Below are positions 29,236 through 38,314 of a DNA stretch of 64,000 nucleotides, one piece after another (position 1 is the stretch's first letter; the number at the start of each line of letters is the position of its first letter). The position numbers and the translations under genes are program-made. The notes beneath the pieces were generated by a model. That model saw only the letters and a list, made by a program, of their open reading frames with translations. It was not told the DNA's origin and searched no databases. Origin of the DNA: Pseudomonadota bacterium (lineage in GTDB: Bacteria; Pseudomonadota; Alphaproteobacteria; Rhizobiales; Pleomorphomonadaceae); NCBI GenBank assembly GCA_018262505.1, contig JAGSYV010000008.1, positions 1 to 64,000 of the forward strand. Direction: 5' to 3'.

Positions 29236-30171
29236 TTACGGATGCTCGGCCACGAACTTGTCGACGTTCTCCTTGGTGGTCAGCGTCGCGGTCAGCAGTT
29301 GCTCCGGCGGGAGCTTCTTGCCGGCCACGAGATCGATGGCGGAATCGACGGCCATCCGGCCCATCTTCTGGGTCTGCTGGGTCGAGGTCACGTCAAAGAC
29401 GCCGTCCTTCAGGGCAACGAGGGCGGCGGTATCGCCGTCGAAGCCGGCGACCAGAACGGGCTGGTCCGGATGGGCTACCTTCACCGCCTGGGCGGCACCG
29501 AGCGCGAGCGCATCGGCCTGACCCCAGATGATGTTCACGTCCGGGTTGGTCTGCAGAAGGTCCTGGGTGAGCTTGAAGCCCTCGTCCTGATGCCAGCCTT
29601 CCGACCACAGCTCGCCGACCACCTTGATGTTCGGATAGGCCTTCATCGCCTCGGCGCAGCCCTTGCTGCGGTCGACCTCGGGGGTGGTGCCCTTCTGGCC
29701 ATGAATGATCAGCATCTTGCCCTTGCCGTCGGTCTTCTTGCCGATGTAGTCGCAAAGCTCATTGGCCGAATTGACCGAATTCGTGGCGATGAAGGTGTCG
29801 CCCGGAGCACCCTCGGCATTACGGTCAACGTTGATGACGGGGATGCCCGCGGCCTTGGCGGCCTTGACCGGCACCGACGCTGCCGTGGCACCGGCAGGAA
29901 TATAGATCAGGGCGTCGACGTCCTGAGCGATCAGATCCTGGATCTGGCTGACCTGGGTCGCGGCATCGCCCTTGGCGTCGACCGTGATGACCTCGATCCC
30001 CTTGCTCTTGCCGTACTTCTCGACCGACTGCTTGATCTGATTGAAGAAGTCTGCCTGAAGATTGGCAACGGCAAGCCCGATCTTCTTGGCTTCCTTGGCG
30101 CTGGACGCATCTACGGCACCAAGCAGGGCCAGAGTGGCGGCGGCAGTAAAGAGAAAAGCACGAGACAGCAT
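29236..30171 (-). CDS. Sugar ABC transporter substrate-binding protein, RbsB type
   Basis: Periplasmic binding protein of 311 residues. A Sec signal peptide (MLSRAFLFTAAATLALLG to DASSA) precedes the mature start KEAKKIGLAV. The Peripla_BP_4 fold is shown by NLQADFFNQIKQSVEKYGKS, QDLIAQDVDALIYIPAGA and WGQADALALGAAQAVK. It belongs to the CUT2 importer of the transketolase-kinase operon. The ligand is likely the polyol or sugar that the kinase and dehydrogenases use. Confidence 0.92.
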   Translation of the reverse strand: MLSRAFLFTAAATLALLGAVDASSAKEAKKIGLAVANLQADFFNQIKQSVEKYGKSKGIEVITVDAKGDAATQVSQIQDLIAQDVDALIYIPAGATAASVPVKAAKAAGIPVINVDRNAEGAPGDTFIATNSVNSANELCDYIGKKTDGKGKMLIIHGQKGTTPEVDRSKGCAEAMKAYPNIKVVGELWSEGWHQDEGFKLTQDLLQTNPDVNIIWGQADALALGAAQAVKVAHPDQPVLVAGFDGDTAALVALKDGVFDVTSTQQTQKMGRMAVDSAIDLVAGKKLPPEQLLTATLTTKENVDKFVAEHP

Positions 30172-30338
30172 TGCATAATCCTCCAGTTGTTAATGCCTGT
30201 CCGCGACGAAGGGCTCCTCCCCTAAGTTTCGCGGGGTCTTCTCCAGTCCGATGTGGACCTCTGTCCGCCTTTCGGCGAAGTCTGGACCTGCGCGGATGCC
30301 TCTCTGCGTAGGTCGATCTCAATGGAAGGCTTGTTATG

Positions 30339-31322
30339 TCACCGGCGACGGGCACGGATCGTATCGGCCGCGACGGCCAGGGCGATCACCACACCGATGA
30401 TCACCTGCTGCACGAAGGGCGACACATGCAGAAGGTTGAGACCATTGCGCAAAAACCCGATGATCAATACGCCGACGACCGTGCCGCCAATGCCGCCGAC
30501 ACCGCCGGCAAGGCTGGCGCCGCCAATGACCACCGCGGCGATCGTGTCGAGTTCGTACCCCACGCCCGAGCTGGGCTGGGCGCTATCGAGCCGGGCTGAC
30601 AGAATGACGCCGGCGAGCCCCGCGAGGAGGGCGCACATCGTGTAAACCAGGAGCGTGGCCCGCTCGACGTGGATACCGGCGAGGCGGGCGACCTCCGGGT
30701 TTCCACCGACGGCGTAAAGCGCACGCCCTGCCGGGCGATATTTCAGGAACACATAGAAGATGACGGTCAGTACGATCATGACCGAAACCGTCGCGCTGAG
30801 CAAACCGAAGTGGCGAATGATGGCCAGGCTCGAGAACCAGTCCGGGAAGCCGACGATCTGCTGACCATCCGTGATGATCGAGGCGATGCCGCGGGCGATG
30901 GACATCATCGCCAGCGTGGCGATGAAGGCCGGCATGTTCAGCTTGGTGATCATCAGGCCCGACACGGCGCCGCAGAGCGCGGACACCATCAGCGCCACCA
31001 CGATGCCCAGCGCGAACGGCAAGCCGAGGGTGTTGCCCAGGTAGCCAAGCACCATGCCGGACAGCGCCAGCACCGAACCAACGCTGAGGTCAATGCCGCC
31101 GAGCAGGATGACCAGAGTCATGCCGAGCGCCATCACGCCGATCACGGTAATCTGGTCCATGACGTTCAGGATGTTTCGAAGCGTCAGGAACGTGTCGGAT
31201 GTAAAGGAAAGAAAAAGGCAAAGTGCCAACAAGCCAATGAACGGCCCAACGGCTCCGCCGCCAAGGTAGCTCTTCCATGTGGGCTTGGCGTCACCCGATT
31301 TGGCTTCGGCAAGGCTGGCCAT
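30339..31322 (-). CDS. Sugar ABC transporter permease, RbsC type
   Basis: Membrane permease of 327 residues with eight to ten hydrophobic segments and RbsC landmarks: VILLGGIDLSVGSVLALSG, GLMITKLNMPAFIATLAMM and GGASLAGGVGGIGGT. It precedes the binding-protein gene with a 167-base gap in which no gene was seen. Together with the double ATPase it forms a complete CUT2 importer. Confidence 0.93.
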   Translation of the reverse strand: MASLAEAKSGDAKPTWKSYLGGGAVGPFIGLLALCLFLSFTSDTFLTLRNILNVMDQITVIGVMALGMTLVILLGGIDLSVGSVLALSGMVLGYLGNTLGLPFALGIVVALMVSALCGAVSGLMITKLNMPAFIATLAMMSIARGIASIITDGQQIVGFPDWFSSLAIIRHFGLLSATVSVMIVLTVIFYVFLKYRPAGRALYAVGGNPEVARLAGIHVERATLLVYTMCALLAGLAGVILSARLDSAQPSSGVGYELDTIAAVVIGGASLAGGVGGIGGTVVGVLIIGFLRNGLNLLHVSPFVQQVIIGVVIALAVAADTIRARRR

Positions 31323-31515
31323 GACAACACTCCTCCAAATCAGACGCGGAAACCACTGAACTCATCGCCACAGACGTTTGTTGTCTCTGCTGGCGAAATG
31401 TCTGCCTTCGCGGTTCAGACGGCTCGGTGGAAACGCAGCCGATATTTGCTTCACGGGATCGAAATCTTTCACGCTCGGGCAGCCCTTCCCAATGGCAAGG
31501 CCGAGTTACTCAGGA

Positions 31516-31540
31516 CCTCCGCTTTTCCTCGACGCGGAGG
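31516..31540 (-). promoter_or_regulatory. Intercistronic hairpin between kinase and permease
   Basis: CCTCCGC and GCGGAGG arms around an 11-base loop, nine bases beyond the kinase stop in the 226-base gap before the permease gene. No T-run follows, so a processing or attenuation role is more likely than full termination. An additional internal promoter for the importer genes cannot be excluded. Confidence 0.4.
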
Positions 31541-31548
31541 CCGTTCAT

Positions 31549-33042
31549 TCAAGGTTCGGCGGGGGTAACGGACCCAAGCGACCGGGCGACTGCCCGACGC
31601 CATCCGAGCCGCTTCGCCGCCCTGATCTTTTCGTCGAGCGCAGGCGTGTAGCAGCGCCCTCCCCTGTCCATTCGGCTCAAGCCGGAGAATGTGAAGATGC
31701 CCTCCGCAATGCCCGCGAGATGGGCGACGCCCATGGCCGAAAGCTCGGCCGTATCGGTGCGCGCGACCGTTACACCGGTCATGTCCGCCTCGAACTGCAT
31801 GAGCTGATCGTTGCGGGTCGGACCGCCATCGACATGCAGTCGATCAACCGCCAGCCCCGACTGCCGGACGACATCGACCAGATCGGCGATCTGGTGAGCG
31901 ATGGAATCGATCGTCGCCCTAGCGATGACCGGGCGCCCGACCCCGAGCGTCACACCGGAAATGAGACCGACCGCATTGCTGTCCCACCAGGGAGCACCCA
32001 AACCGTTGAAACCCGGAACGACGTGGACATTGCCTGCGTCCTCGCAGGTGGACGCGAGCCTTGCCAACTCCGCGGCGTCGATCCCGAGGAGATCGGCCAT
32101 CCAGAGGATCGTCGACCCCGCCGAGCGGATGTTGCCCTCAAAGCCCAGCATGGGTTTGTCGACCCACCATGCCAGCGTCAGGCACAAGCCCGGATGCAGC
32201 GTCTTGCCGCCTCTCAGCGATGACGGATCGATCAGCCCCATTACCGAGGAGCCGGTGCCGTGCGTCGCCTTGATCGGGCCGGGCTTGTAGGCACCGTGTG
32301 CGAAGAGCGCCGAGTGCGAGTCCGCCATCACCGCGCGGACCGGCACACCATCGGGGATTGGCGCAAAGTCGCGGCAGACCGGGAATGGCCCGACGGAGGG
32401 GACGATGCGGGGAAGCGCAGCTCTCGGAATATCGAAGATGTCCAGCAGGACGTCGTCGTATTCGGCGATACCGACGTTCACCAACTGCATGCGCGATGCG
32501 TTACCGGCTTCGACGAGTGCCTCGCCACCAAAGCGGGAGAGAAGGAAGCTGTCTATGGTGCCGATGACGATCTCGCCGGCACGGGCTCGCTTCCGATCCG
32601 GATCGATGCGGTCAAGAAGCCATTTGGCCTTGACGGCCGTGAACATCGGATCGAGCGGCAAGCCGCTCTTTTCCCGAATGATCGCCCCCACGCCTCGGGC
32701 GCGAATATCCTCGCAGAGATCCTCGGTTCGCTGATCCTGCCAGGACAGAAGAGGTGTTATGGCCTTTCCCGTCTTGCGTTCCCAGATGACGCAGGATTCG
32801 CGTTGTGTGCTGAAGCCAACCGCGACGACTCGCGGAGCCAGCTCCGGTGTGACGCACGCGGCGACCGCTGTGCGGACGCTCGCCCATATCTCCTCGGGGT
32901 CCTGCTCGACCCAACCGGCATGGGGGGTTGATTGACCAAGCGGCGCACCGCCGCGAGCAACCACCTCGCCAAGCTCGTCGACCAGCAGACACTTGCTCGA
33001 GCCTGTGCCCTGATCGATTGCCAGAATCAAAGGGGAAGTCAT
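31549..33042 (-). CDS. FGGY-family carbohydrate kinase
   Basis: ATP-dependent sugar or polyol kinase of 497 residues. The N-terminal phosphate-binding motif LAIDQGTGSSKCLLVD and the second motif KATHGTGSSVMGLID are those of FGGY kinases. GPTRNDQLMQFEADMTG is the C-terminal FGGY signature. The closest subfamilies by motif are glycerol kinase, xylulokinase and apulose kinase, which cannot be separated by eye. It lies three bases after the transketolase C-terminal subunit, so its product (a ketose phosphate) is probably cleaved by that enzyme. Confidence 0.92.
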   Translation of the reverse strand: MTSPLILAIDQGTGSSKCLLVDELGEVVARGGAPLGQSTPHAGWVEQDPEEIWASVRTAVAACVTPELAPRVVAVGFSTQRESCVIWERKTGKAITPLLSWQDQRTEDLCEDIRARGVGAIIREKSGLPLDPMFTAVKAKWLLDRIDPDRKRARAGEIVIGTIDSFLLSRFGGEALVEAGNASRMQLVNVGIAEYDDVLLDIFDIPRAALPRIVPSVGPFPVCRDFAPIPDGVPVRAVMADSHSALFAHGAYKPGPIKATHGTGSSVMGLIDPSSLRGGKTLHPGLCLTLAWWVDKPMLGFEGNIRSAGSTILWMADLLGIDAAELARLASTCEDAGNVHVVPGFNGLGAPWWDSNAVGLISGVTLGVGRPVIARATIDSIAHQIADLVDVVRQSGLAVDRLHVDGGPTRNDQLMQFEADMTGVTVARTDTAELSAMGVAHLAGIAEGIFTFSGLSRMDRGGRCYTPALDEKIRAAKRLGWRRAVARSLGSVTPAEP

Positions 33043-33045
33043 CTG

Positions 33046-33987
33046 TCAGCCCCGCAATTCTCTCACGGCAGCGATGATGCCGTCGGCGTTGAGGTGGAAA
33101 TGGTCAAGCAGAAACTCGGTGCTTCCGGTCGGAGCGAAGCCAGTCACGCCCAGGATACGCATGGGCACCGGATGATGCCGGACGACGACGGATGCCACGG
33201 CAGCACCCAGTCCGCCTTCCGTCAGCGCCTCCTCAGCCGTGATGATCGCCCCGGTTTCCCTGGCGGCGGCGATCACCGCGGCTTCGTCCAGCGGCGAAAT
33301 GGTCGCCATGTTGACGACGCGCAGGCCGATCCCTTCGGCGGCCAGGCGATCGGACGCTTCGATGGCCCGCGACACCAGAGTGCCCGTGGCGATAACGGCA
33401 ACATCGTCGCCGGCTCGCACGATGTTCGCCGTACCGTAAGCGAAAGGCTCGGTCTGGCCGGCGCTGACCGACGGCACCTTCGTCCGGCCAATCCGCATGT
33501 AGATGGGCTTTCCGGCGCCCGCCGCCCACTTGACTGCCGCTGTCGTCTGCTCGGGATCGGCGGGTATCAGCACGGAAAGGCCGCTCGTGGCCCGCATCCA
33601 GGAAATATCCTCGATCGAGTGATGCGTCGGACCAAGCTCGCCGTAGGCCATCCCCGGGCTCATGCCGCAAAGGACGATGTGGTAGTTGCTGTAGGCCACA
33701 TCCGCCTTGACCTGTTCGGTGGCGCGACCGGTCAGGAACGGGGCCGCCGCGCAGACGAACGGAATGAAACCTCCGTTGGCAAGCCCGGCCGCCACGCCGA
33801 TCATGTCCTGTTCGGCAATGCCGACGTTGATCAGGCGATCGGGGAATTCCTTCTGGAAGGCGACAAGGTTGGAGGACCCTACGCTGTCGTTGCAAACGGC
33901 GACAATGCGGTCGTCCTGTCGGGCCAGGGCGGCGAGGGTTTCGGCAAAAGCCTGCCGGCAGTCAAAGGTGGCAAGCGGTGCGCTCAT
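33046..33987 (-). CDS. Transketolase, C-terminal (pyrimidine-binding) subunit
   Basis: Subunit of 313 residues containing the Pyr and C-terminal domains. The catalytic Glu that activates thiamine diphosphate is in LINVGIAEQDM. GPTHHSIEDISWMR is a conserved substrate-binding region with His residues. It overlaps the N-terminal subunit stop by four bases (ATGA), so the two are translationally coupled halves of one enzyme. Split transketolases with an FGGY kinase are known from D-apiose catabolism (AptA/AptB with apulose kinase) and related ketose-phosphate pathways. Confidence 0.93.
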   Translation of the reverse strand: MSAPLATFDCRQAFAETLAALARQDDRIVAVCNDSVGSSNLVAFQKEFPDRLINVGIAEQDMIGVAAGLANGGFIPFVCAAAPFLTGRATEQVKADVAYSNYHIVLCGMSPGMAYGELGPTHHSIEDISWMRATSGLSVLIPADPEQTTAAVKWAAGAGKPIYMRIGRTKVPSVSAGQTEPFAYGTANIVRAGDDVAVIATGTLVSRAIEASDRLAAEGIGLRVVNMATISPLDEAAVIAAARETGAIITAEEALTEGGLGAAVASVVVRHHPVPMRILGVTGFAPTGSTEFLLDHFHLNADGIIAAVRELRG

Positions 33988-34862
33988 CGAGAAAGCTCCT
34001 CAAGGGCCAGCTTGATCTGTTCGGGCGAGGGAACCTTGTGGTGCCATTCGACGCGATCTTCGATGAACGAGACGCCCTTGCCCTTGATGGTGTTGGCAAT
34101 AACGGCGAGGGGCTTGCCACGACCGGGACGCGTGAAGACATCGTAGAGGGCAGCATGATCGTGGCCGTCGATCTCGATGGCCTCCCAACCGAAAGCCGTC
34201 CACTTGTCGGGGAGCGGATCGAGCCGATTGGTGTCCTCGGTTCGGGCGCCCTGCTGAAGACGATTGCGGTCGATGATGGCGACCAGACTGTCGAGCCCCC
34301 GATGACCGGCGGCCATCGCCGCTTCCCAGTTGGAGCCCTCCTGCAGCTCGCCGTCCCCAAGAGCGACGAAGGTCCGCCAGTTCTTTCCGGAAAGTCTGGA
34401 GGCAATCGCCGAACCGACGCCGATCGGCAGGCCGTGACCGAGCGGACCGGTATTGGCTTCCACGCCCGGAATTTTGCGATTGGGATGGCCATTGAGCACG
34501 GACAGCGGCTGCATGAAGGTCGGCAGCCAATCGAGCGGGAAGAAGCCCCGCATGGCCAGCACCGAGTAGAGAGAGGCCGCGCAGTGCCCCTTGGAAAGGA
34601 TGAAGCGATCCCGCTCGCGCCATGCTGGGTTGGCCGGATCAAGCCTCAAGACACCGAAAAACAGCGTCGTCATCGCGTCGGTGATGGAGAAATCGCCCCC
34701 GATATGTCCGAGGCGTGCAGCGCCTATCATCTCGACGACCGACCTGCGAACCGCCTGGGCCGTATGGAAGAGCACGGCCGCCCGACTTTCCCGGGAAAGA
34801 GAGGAAAGCGCGTCTGGCTTCGGAAAGTTCTCGACTGACGCGAGACCTCCAATCGTCCCCAT
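33984..34862 (-). CDS. Transketolase, N-terminal (pyrophosphate-binding) subunit
   Basis: Subunit of 292 residues, first gene of the seven-gene operon. The thiamine diphosphate motif is complete: GDGELQEGSNWEA through IIDRNRLQQ. Other transketolase hallmarks are GHIGGDFSITDAM, LSKGHCAASLYSVLA and GPLGHGLPIGVGSA. The start MGTIGGLAS was chosen because GGGAGG lies six bases upstream; two other in-frame ATGs upstream lack such a site and would overlap the proposed operator. Transcription probably starts near 34902 from a near-consensus promoter. Confidence 0.93.
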   Translation of the reverse strand: MGTIGGLASVENFPKPDALSSLSRESRAAVLFHTAQAVRRSVVEMIGAARLGHIGGDFSITDAMTTLFFGVLRLDPANPAWRERDRFILSKGHCAASLYSVLAMRGFFPLDWLPTFMQPLSVLNGHPNRKIPGVEANTGPLGHGLPIGVGSAIASRLSGKNWRTFVALGDGELQEGSNWEAAMAAGHRGLDSLVAIIDRNRLQQGARTEDTNRLDPLPDKWTAFGWEAIEIDGHDHAALYDVFTRPGRGKPLAVIANTIKGKGVSFIEDRVEWHHKVPSPEQIKLALEELSR

Positions 34863-34880
34863 AACATCCTCCCAATCAGA

Positions 34881-34901
34881 ATATTTATTCATTAACGGAT
34901 T
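34881..34901. repeat. 21-bp operator-like element, copy 1 (downstream of transketolase promoter)
   Basis: Identical over 21 bases to 35155-35175 and in the same orientation; it begins ATATTTATTC and ends TAACGGATT. It covers about +1 to +21 of the predicted transketolase transcript, so a bound protein would block initiation or early elongation. No internal symmetry is obvious. The likely ligand is the adjacent SorC-type regulator. Confidence 0.75.
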
Positions 34902-34908
34902 TTGTTGC

Positions 34909-34937
34909 ATTATAGGAAATTGATTGAATTACGTCAA
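34909..34937 (-). promoter_or_regulatory. Sigma-70 promoter of the transketolase operon
   Basis: On the minus strand TTGACG (34937-34932), a 17-base spacer and a perfect TATAAT (34914-34909) are present, giving a start near 34902, about 40 bases before the ATG. This is the strongest promoter sequence I found in the window. Confidence 0.8.
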
Positions 34938-35154
34938 GGATTTTTTTCGTACGCCTTTCGTTGATATGCGTTCTCTTTCGATTTCCCTCGTTTTGCGCCC
35001 TCATCGTCATGAGACGCAGCATTCGCTAATCGATTGAAAGCGTGAAAACAGGGAGTTATTCGTTTTTCGTCGCCAGTCGGACCGCAAATTCCGCACGAGA
35101 CAGGAGTACAGCCGTACTATTGCGTATTTGATAGCCAGCTAACACTCATCATGC

Positions 35155-35175
35155 ATATTTATTCATTAACGGATT
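35155..35175. repeat. 21-bp operator-like element, copy 2 (upstream of regulator promoter)
   Basis: Second exact copy of the 21-base element. Its last two bases overlap the -35 hexamer of the SorC-type regulator promoter. Start-to-start distance to copy 1 is 274 bp, close to 26 helical turns, which places both on the same face of the DNA and suits looping. The rest of the 34863-35404 interval has no gene. Confidence 0.75.
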
Positions 35176-35202
35176 GACATCCAGATAATGGCGTCTTATA
35201 GG
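35174..35202 (+). promoter_or_regulatory. Sigma-70 promoter of the SorC-type regulator
   Basis: TTGACA at 35174-35179, a 17-base spacer and TATAGG at 35197-35202. The -35 box abuts the upstream 21-bp element. The predicted leader to the ATG at 35405 is about 195 bases long and contains no recognised structure. Confidence 0.65.
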
Positions 35203-35404
35203 CATCTTCAACACACTCCCAACTGCGGGACGTGTGGTCTCGACCTGCAAGCCACAGCAAATAAGAACGTTTTTAAGAATACGTCCTCGCCGCTCACCGG
35301 CATCCAGCTATGAATAAAATACGCTCTGGAATATACATTCAGTATCTGGCAGCGCCTCGCGTTCACAACGAACACGGGCGCCGTTCTGTTATCTGGAGGT
35401 TTTC

Positions 35405-36376
35405 ATGAGCCGTATTTATGAGTTGCGACTAATGGCGCGAGTTGCGCAACTATATCATGAGAATAACCTCAAACAGGCGGAAATTTCCAAACAACTCCAT
35501 TTGTCACAGGCTACAGTTTCACGTCTGCTGTCGCGCGCCGTGGACGAAGGAATAGTGCGAATTACCATTAATGCGCCGCGCGGGACCTATCCCCAGTTGG
35601 AGGATCAGTTACGCGACCGTTATGGGCTTGCCGAGGCGGTTGTCGCCGAATGCTACGAAGACCACGAAGAAGCCATTCTCCCCGCGATAGGAAATGCCGC
35701 TGCCTACTACTTTGAATCAACGGTCAGTCCGGACGAGGTCATCGGCATCTCCTGCTGGAGTTCGGCGCTGCTGCACATGGTCGACGCCGTTCATCCGGTC
35801 AAACGGCTCAAGGCCGAGAAAGTCATCCAGATCGTCGGCGGCATCGGCAATCCGGCCGTCCAAAGTCATGCCACGCAGATTACAACCCGCCTCGCAAGCC
35901 TTGTCAGCGCAGATCCCGTGCTGCTGCCTGCCCCGGGGGTTACAGCCTCGTCGGCAGCCCGCCTTGTCATGCAGGGTGATGGCTATGTCCGCTCCACGAT
36001 GGAGCAGTTCCGGCGCCTGACCATGGCAATCGTCGGCATCGGCACGCTCGAGCCGTCATACATGCTGCACAACTCCGGCAACACCTTCGCCGCCGACGAA
36101 CTCGCCGATCTCAGGGAGCGCGGGGTCGTGGGCGATATCTGCATGCGCTTTTTCGACGCCAACGGTCGGATCATCGACAGCCCGTTCGACGAGCGCGTCA
36201 TCGGCATCACCCTCCCCGAACTCAAAGCCGTTCCGCACGTGATCGGCGTGGCCGGAAGCGCCCGGAAGACCGCGACCATTCATGCCGCGTTGATTGGAGG
36301 CTGGGTCGATACACTCGTCACCGACAAGTTCACCGCGGAGCGATTGCTGAGCCTGCCGCATCCGCCGAACACTTGA
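35405..36376 (+). CDS. SorC family sugar-binding transcriptional regulator
   Basis: Regulator of 323 residues. The N-terminal helix-turn-helix reads VAQLYHENNLKQAEISKQLH then LSQATVSRLLSRAVDEGIV, typical of SorC/DeoR-related proteins. The rest is a sugar-phosphate-binding domain (VIGISCWSSALLHMVDAV, VIQIVGGIGNP, GVAGSARKTATIHAAL). A GGAGG ribosome site is six bases before the ATG. It is divergent from the transketolase-kinase-importer operon and is the natural candidate to bind the two 21-bp elements, with a ketose phosphate as inducer. Confidence 0.92.
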   Translation: MSRIYELRLMARVAQLYHENNLKQAEISKQLHLSQATVSRLLSRAVDEGIVRITINAPRGTYPQLEDQLRDRYGLAEAVVAECYEDHEEAILPAIGNAAAYYFESTVSPDEVIGISCWSSALLHMVDAVHPVKRLKAEKVIQIVGGIGNPAVQSHATQITTRLASLVSADPVLLPAPGVTASSAARLVMQGDGYVRSTMEQFRRLTMAIVGIGTLEPSYMLHNSGNTFAADELADLRERGVVGDICMRFFDANGRIIDSPFDERVIGITLPELKAVPHVIGVAGSARKTATIHAALIGGWVDTLVTDKFTAERLLSLPHPPNT

Positions 36377-36417
36377 TTCCACACAGCAGTGCTAGCTGAC
36401 AAAACCAGGAGGAAATC

Positions 36418-37200
36418 ATGGCACGATTTGACAACAAAACGGTCGTCGTCGCGGGCGCAAGCCGAGGCATAGGCGCGGCCATTGCCAAGCGCTTTGCACG
36501 CGAGGGAGCGTCCGTCTTCGTCAGCGCGAACGAACCGCGGGTCGAGGAGGTCGTCAAGGCCATCCGCGCCGAGGGCGGTCGCGCCGAGTGCTCGATCACG
36601 GACGTGACCGACAAGGCGTCCGTCATTGCCATGTATGATGCTGCCGAGGCCGCCTTCGGCTCCATCGACATATCCTGTCAGAACGCCGGCGTCATCACCA
36701 TCGCCAAGATCGAGGATCTCACCGAGGCCGAGTGGAACAAGGTGCTGGCCGTGAACACCACCGGCGTGTTCCTCTGTTGTCAGGAAGCGATCCGCCGCAT
36801 TCGCAAGCACGGCAGAGGCGGCCGCCTGATCAATACCGCTTCGGGACAGTCCCGGCAGGGCTTCATCTATACGCCGCATTACGCGGCGTCGAAGTTCGGC
36901 GTCATGGGCATCACCCAGAGTCTCGCCAAGGAAGTCGCAAGGGAGAATATCACCGTCAATGCCTTCTGCCCCGGCATCATCGACACGGACATGTGGGCCT
37001 ACAATGATGAGGCCTGGGGCAAGCTTCTGGGCGACTACAAGCCGGGCGAACTGATGGCCGAATGGGTTGCCAATATTCCGATCGGTCGCGTCGGAAAGGG
37101 CGAGGATATCGCTGGCGTCGTCGCCTTTCTTGCCAGCGACGATGCCGCCTATGTGACGGGCCAGACCATCAATATCGACGGCGGCATGTTCATGTCCTGA
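36418..37200 (+). CDS. SDR family NAD(P)-dependent oxidoreductase (polyol dehydrogenase-like)
   Basis: Classical SDR of 260 residues: GASRGIGAAIAKRF, QNAGV (in DISCQNAGVIT), catalytic Ser in INTASGQSRQG, Tyr/Lys in HYAASKFGV, and C-terminal YVTGQTINIDGGMFMS. The stretch CPGIIDTDMW and the region after it resemble galactitol, sorbitol and butanediol dehydrogenases. It follows the SorC regulator with a good ribosome site (AGGAGG). A second SDR ends the divergent operon, so the pathway probably has two redox steps on one polyol-derived substrate. Confidence 0.9.
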   Translation: MARFDNKTVVVAGASRGIGAAIAKRFAREGASVFVSANEPRVEEVVKAIRAEGGRAECSITDVTDKASVIAMYDAAEAAFGSIDISCQNAGVITIAKIEDLTEAEWNKVLAVNTTGVFLCCQEAIRRIRKHGRGGRLINTASGQSRQGFIYTPHYAASKFGVMGITQSLAKEVARENITVNAFCPGIIDTDMWAYNDEAWGKLLGDYKPGELMAEWVANIPIGRVGKGEDIAGVVAFLASDDAAYVTGQTINIDGGMFMS

Positions 37201-37303
37201 TTACGTCATTCGGTGCGCGGGGCGCACTGGCTTGACTGGATATATTCGCCGGAAGCTGGCGTGTGCGCCCTTCTTCCGGCGAAGAGCGCTGGGGAGCGAC
37301 CTG

Positions 37304-38077
37304 TTGATCGCGTCTGGACCTGTAAAACCACCCGTCCTGGCCCCCTGCGAAGTCGCTCTGATGCTCGACTTTGATGGGACGCTCGTGCCTTATGCCTCGG
37401 AGACCCGGCTCATTCCGGTCATCGACCCGAGATTGCCCGGCCTCCTCGAACGCCTGGGAAAGGACACCGGCGGCGCAACCGTCATTGTCAGTGGACGCGG
37501 CGTGAACGAGCTGCAAGGGCTGCTCGGACCGATCCGGCTGCCCATTCTGGGAACGCATGGCTTTGAGTTTCGCGCGTCCCCGGAAGCTGCCATCGAACTC
37601 GAGAGTACCGCGTCAGACACCCGCGACATGCTGGACGGCCTCGATCGCCTTTACACACAGTCATCCGCGTGGGCGCAGAAACACCGTGGGATATCCGCCG
37701 AACGAAAAGCCCTGACGGTGGTGGTCCATTTCCATGATGCGCCGGAAATGGCAGATCTCGCCTACCGGTTTGCCCGTGAAGCCTGCGATGGCAATCCGGG
37801 CTTCGCGCTGCAGGCCGGCCGGGGCGTGGCCGAATTCAGGCCGGCCAATGCCGACAAGGGAAGCGCCATCAAACGCCTGATGGACAAGCCGCCGTTTTCA
37901 GGACGAAGACCGATTTTCATCGGTGACGATCTCGCTGACGAAGCGGGTTTCCAGGTGGTCAATTCTCTAGGCGGCATCTCGATCAAGGTCGGGCCGGGCG
38001 AGAGTGCCGCGCCGTTCTCCCTTGCGACCTCTCAGGACGTATTGGCCTACCTCGGCTCCATTTCAATGCAGCTTTAG
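37304..38077 (+). CDS. otsB: Trehalose-phosphatase (OtsB-like)
   Basis: HAD-superfamily phosphatase of about 257 residues that removes phosphate from trehalose 6-phosphate. Motif I DFDGTLVPYA with nucleophile Asp, motif II Ser in IVSGRG, Lys in NADKGSAIK, and motif IV GDDLADEAGF are all present, as is GTHGFEFR, which is typical of OtsB. The TTG at 37304 was preferred because GGGGAG lies seven bases upstream; an in-frame TTG at 37232 would add 24 residues. No OtsA synthase gene is in the window, so it relies on an unlinked partner or acts on another sugar phosphate. Confidence 0.85.
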   Translation: MIASGPVKPPVLAPCEVALMLDFDGTLVPYASETRLIPVIDPRLPGLLERLGKDTGGATVIVSGRGVNELQGLLGPIRLPILGTHGFEFRASPEAAIELESTASDTRDMLDGLDRLYTQSSAWAQKHRGISAERKALTVVVHFHDAPEMADLAYRFAREACDGNPGFALQAGRGVAEFRPANADKGSAIKRLMDKPPFSGRRPIFIGDDLADEAGFQVVNSLGGISIKVGPGESAAPFSLATSQDVLAYLGSISMQL

Positions 38078-38314
38078 CCAACCATGACGACAGATCACAG
38101 AACCGTCACACGCAATTGCGTGAAAACAAAGCGGCTGTATTCCCGCATCTCTTGTCTGCGAGTTTGGGGGACGACGGTATCGGCGTGCCGGTCGACGATC
38201 GGCGCCGTCACGATGAAACGGCCGCCTCGCAGCTCCGCCCGACAACAGTCGTGACGACACCGGCGCACGGTGAGAGATGTGGCTTGAGTCACTCGACAAG
38301 AAGAGGAGAATAAA

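Noticed and set aside
27621-29531. 636-residue plus-strand frame over the RbsA-type ATPase
   Set aside because: Antisense shadow produced by GC-rich codon bias; it crosses two real genes.
34884-34910. Upstream in-frame ATG starts for the transketolase N-terminal subunit
   Set aside because: They lie in the predicted -10/+1 and operator region and lack a ribosome site; the ATG at 34862 has GGGAGG at the right distance.
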